A model generated the notes under the pieces. The model made no database searches. It was not told the DNA's origin and saw only the letters and a list, made by a program, of their open reading frames with translations. From assembly GCF_014635345.1 (NCBI RefSeq), contig NZ_BMCU01000001.1:744001-808000 (forward strand): a DNA stretch of 64,000 bases. Direction: 5' to 3'. This document shows positions 63,034 through 64,000 of this stretch, in pieces. Position numbers and translations under genes: made by a program. The stretch is from Rhodococcoides trifolii. GTDB lineage: Bacteria; Actinomycetota; Actinomycetes; Mycobacteriales; Mycobacteriaceae. Numbering within the stretch: the stretch's first letter is position 1; each line of letters opens with the position of its first letter.

Positions 63034-63201
63034 ATGGCCTCCTCCACAGACGTTCGCCCCAAGATCACCTTGGCGTGTGAGCAGTGCAAGCACCGCAACT
63101 ACATCACCAAGAAGAACCGTCGTAACGATCCCGACCGGCTCGAGATCAAGAAGTTCTGCCCGAACTGCGGAACGCATCGCGCGCACCGCGAATCGCGCTG
63201 A
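63034..63201 (+). CDS. rpmG: 50S ribosomal protein L33
   Basis: 55 residues: [39 protein letters not shown] pattern with two CxxC pairs (CEQC, CPNC). This is the zinc-binding C+ form, usually the zinc-replete paralogue. Immediately downstream of tRNA-Thr/Met and upstream of hadA, as rpmG2 (Rv0634B) in M. tuberculosis. Confidence 0.95.
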   Translation: MASSTDVRPKITLACEQCKHRNYITKKNRRNDPDRLEIKKFCPNCGTHRAHRESR

Positions 63202-63214
63202 CCTTCCCTCTCTG

Positions 63215-63754
63215 GTGACCTCCGCGTCCACGGTCGACGAGACCGAGAGTCCCGCCGAGCACGCGCTCAGGATGGTCGGGCATCACTACCGGATGCCCGA
63301 CTTCTACGAGGTCGGCCGCGAGAAGATTCGTGAGTACGCACGCTCGGTGCAGGACGGCCACGCCGTGCACTACGACGAGCAGGCAGCCAAGGATCTCGGG
63401 TACGACGGGCTGATCGCGCCTCTGACTTTCGTGTCGATCGTCGGTGTCATGGCGCAGAAGGCCATGTTCGACACGGTGATCAAGGGCTACGACGTCAGCC
63501 AGATCATGCAGGCCGATCAGCGGCTCGAGTTCCACCACCCGATTCGCACCGGCGACCACCTGATGGTCGACGTGTACCTCGAATCGTTCCGCCAGATGGG
63601 CGGCAGCGACATCTTCATCACCAAGAACATCATCTCGAACGCATCCGGCGAGGCAGTCGTGTCGTCCTGGACCACCCTGGTTGCTCGCACCGGGGGAGCG
63701 TCGGACGTCTCCTACATGGACACGGTCAAGGGAGTGATGATGCATGAGCTGTAA
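63215..63754 (+). CDS. hadA: (3R)-hydroxyacyl-ACP dehydratase subunit HadA
   Basis: 179 residues from the GTG at 63215, 13 bases after rpmG. Hotdog fold of the FAS-II dehydratase: YEVGREKIREYARSVQDGHAVHYD at the N-terminus, FVSIVGVMAQKAMF, then MQADQRLEFHHPIRTGDHLMVDV. HadA is the non-catalytic, substrate-binding partner of HadB in mycolic acid elongation. The last 11 bases overlap hadB. Confidence 0.93.
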   Translation: MTSASTVDETESPAEHALRMVGHHYRMPDFYEVGREKIREYARSVQDGHAVHYDEQAAKDLGYDGLIAPLTFVSIVGVMAQKAMFDTVIKGYDVSQIMQADQRLEFHHPIRTGDHLMVDVYLESFRQMGGSDIFITKNIISNASGEAVVSSWTTLVARTGGASDVSYMDTVKGVMMHEL

Positions 63755-64000
63755 GAAGCTGTCCGACGTGTCCGTCGGTGACGACCTTCCCGACCGGACG
63801 TACGAACTCACCCGCGGCGACCTCGTGAACTACGCCGGGGTGTCCGGGGACCCCAACCCGATCCACTGGAGCGATCCCGTCGCCAAGACGTTGGCCGGAT
63901 TGCCCACGGTCGTTGCCCACGGAATGCTGACCATGGGTCTCGGCGCCGGCTACGTCACGTCGTGGCTGGGCGATCCCGGTGCCGTCGCGGAGTACAACGT
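63744..64000 (+). CDS. hadB: (3R)-hydroxyacyl-ACP dehydratase subunit HadB, 3'-truncated
   Basis: Open to the window end. VGDDLPDRTYELTRGDLVNYAGVSG is followed by the catalytic hydratase-2 motif DPNPIHW (Asp/His dyad), then VVAHGMLTMGLGAGYVTSWLG. It pairs with HadA in FAS-II. The ATG at 63744 overlaps the hadA stop region and gives a start closely matching the mycobacterial HadB N-terminus. Confidence 0.92.
   Translation, partial: MSCKKLSDVSVGDDLPDRTYELTRGDLVNYAGVSGDPNPIHWSDPVAKTLAGLPTVVAHGMLTMGLGAGYVTSWLGDPGAVAEYN

Overview
This is a high-GC actinobacterial chromosome segment that is almost certainly from Rhodococcus or a close relative in the Nocardiaceae/Mycobacteriales. Dense genes with frequent GTG starts, 4-base start/stop overlaps, mycolate-pathway genes (hadA, hadB) at the right end, DUF3349 and MenJ families, and a gene order that follows the Mycobacterium tuberculosis Rv0502-Rv0566 block all point that way. 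That block is recalled as acyltransferase, serB1, glutaredoxin, hemA-C-D-B, hemL, phosphomutase, ResA-CcdA-ResB-CcsA, menA, menE, pitA, menB, menC, menD, mgtA, menG, menJ, grcC1, htpX, yajQ. The assignment rests on recognised families and remembered synteny; no search was run.

Layout. 0-2 kb: end of a PlsC-type acyltransferase, a HAD phosphatase and a small glutaredoxin. 2-10 kb: rex-hemA-hemC-hemD-hemB (NADH-sensing repressor plus tetrapyrrole synthesis), followed by small membrane proteins, including two 39-residue microproteins. 10-15.7 kb: an accessory stretch with a DGPF/ECF42 sigma pair, an acyl-CoA oxidase-like dehydrogenase, and a truncated globin divergent from a TetR regulator. 15.7-22.7 kb: hemL, a phosphomutase and the system II cytochrome c biogenesis set, ending in a MinD/ParA-like ATPase. 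22.7-31.5 kb: bldC, small proteins, an AraC regulator, a two-component system, a lipoprotein esterase, pepN, and a small HTH gene coupled to a Clp N-domain gene. 31.5-62 kb: the menaquinone genes menA, menE, menB, menC, menD, menG, menJ and grcC1. They are interleaved with a SARP-type regulator, a DrrAB-like ABC exporter, pitA, a TetR/SnoaL/SDR/amidohydrolase cassette, assorted transporters and GNAT proteins, a glycosyltransferase, htpX and yajQ. 62.5-64 kb: tRNA-Tyr, tRNA-Thr, tRNA-Met, rpmG, hadA and the start of hadB.

Functionally the window is a respiratory-chain construction region: heme, cytochrome c maturation, and the menaquinone ring, tail and tail reduction. Plausible redox or phosphate control includes Rex, a Rex-like operator and a PHO-like box at pitA. 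Two dispersed small repeats are visible: a 40-bp palindrome present twice, and a roughly 24-bp GC-rich unit present seven times, three of them inside coding sequence.

No gene-free gap exceeds 300 bases. No rRNA, CRISPR array, insertion sequence or prophage was seen.
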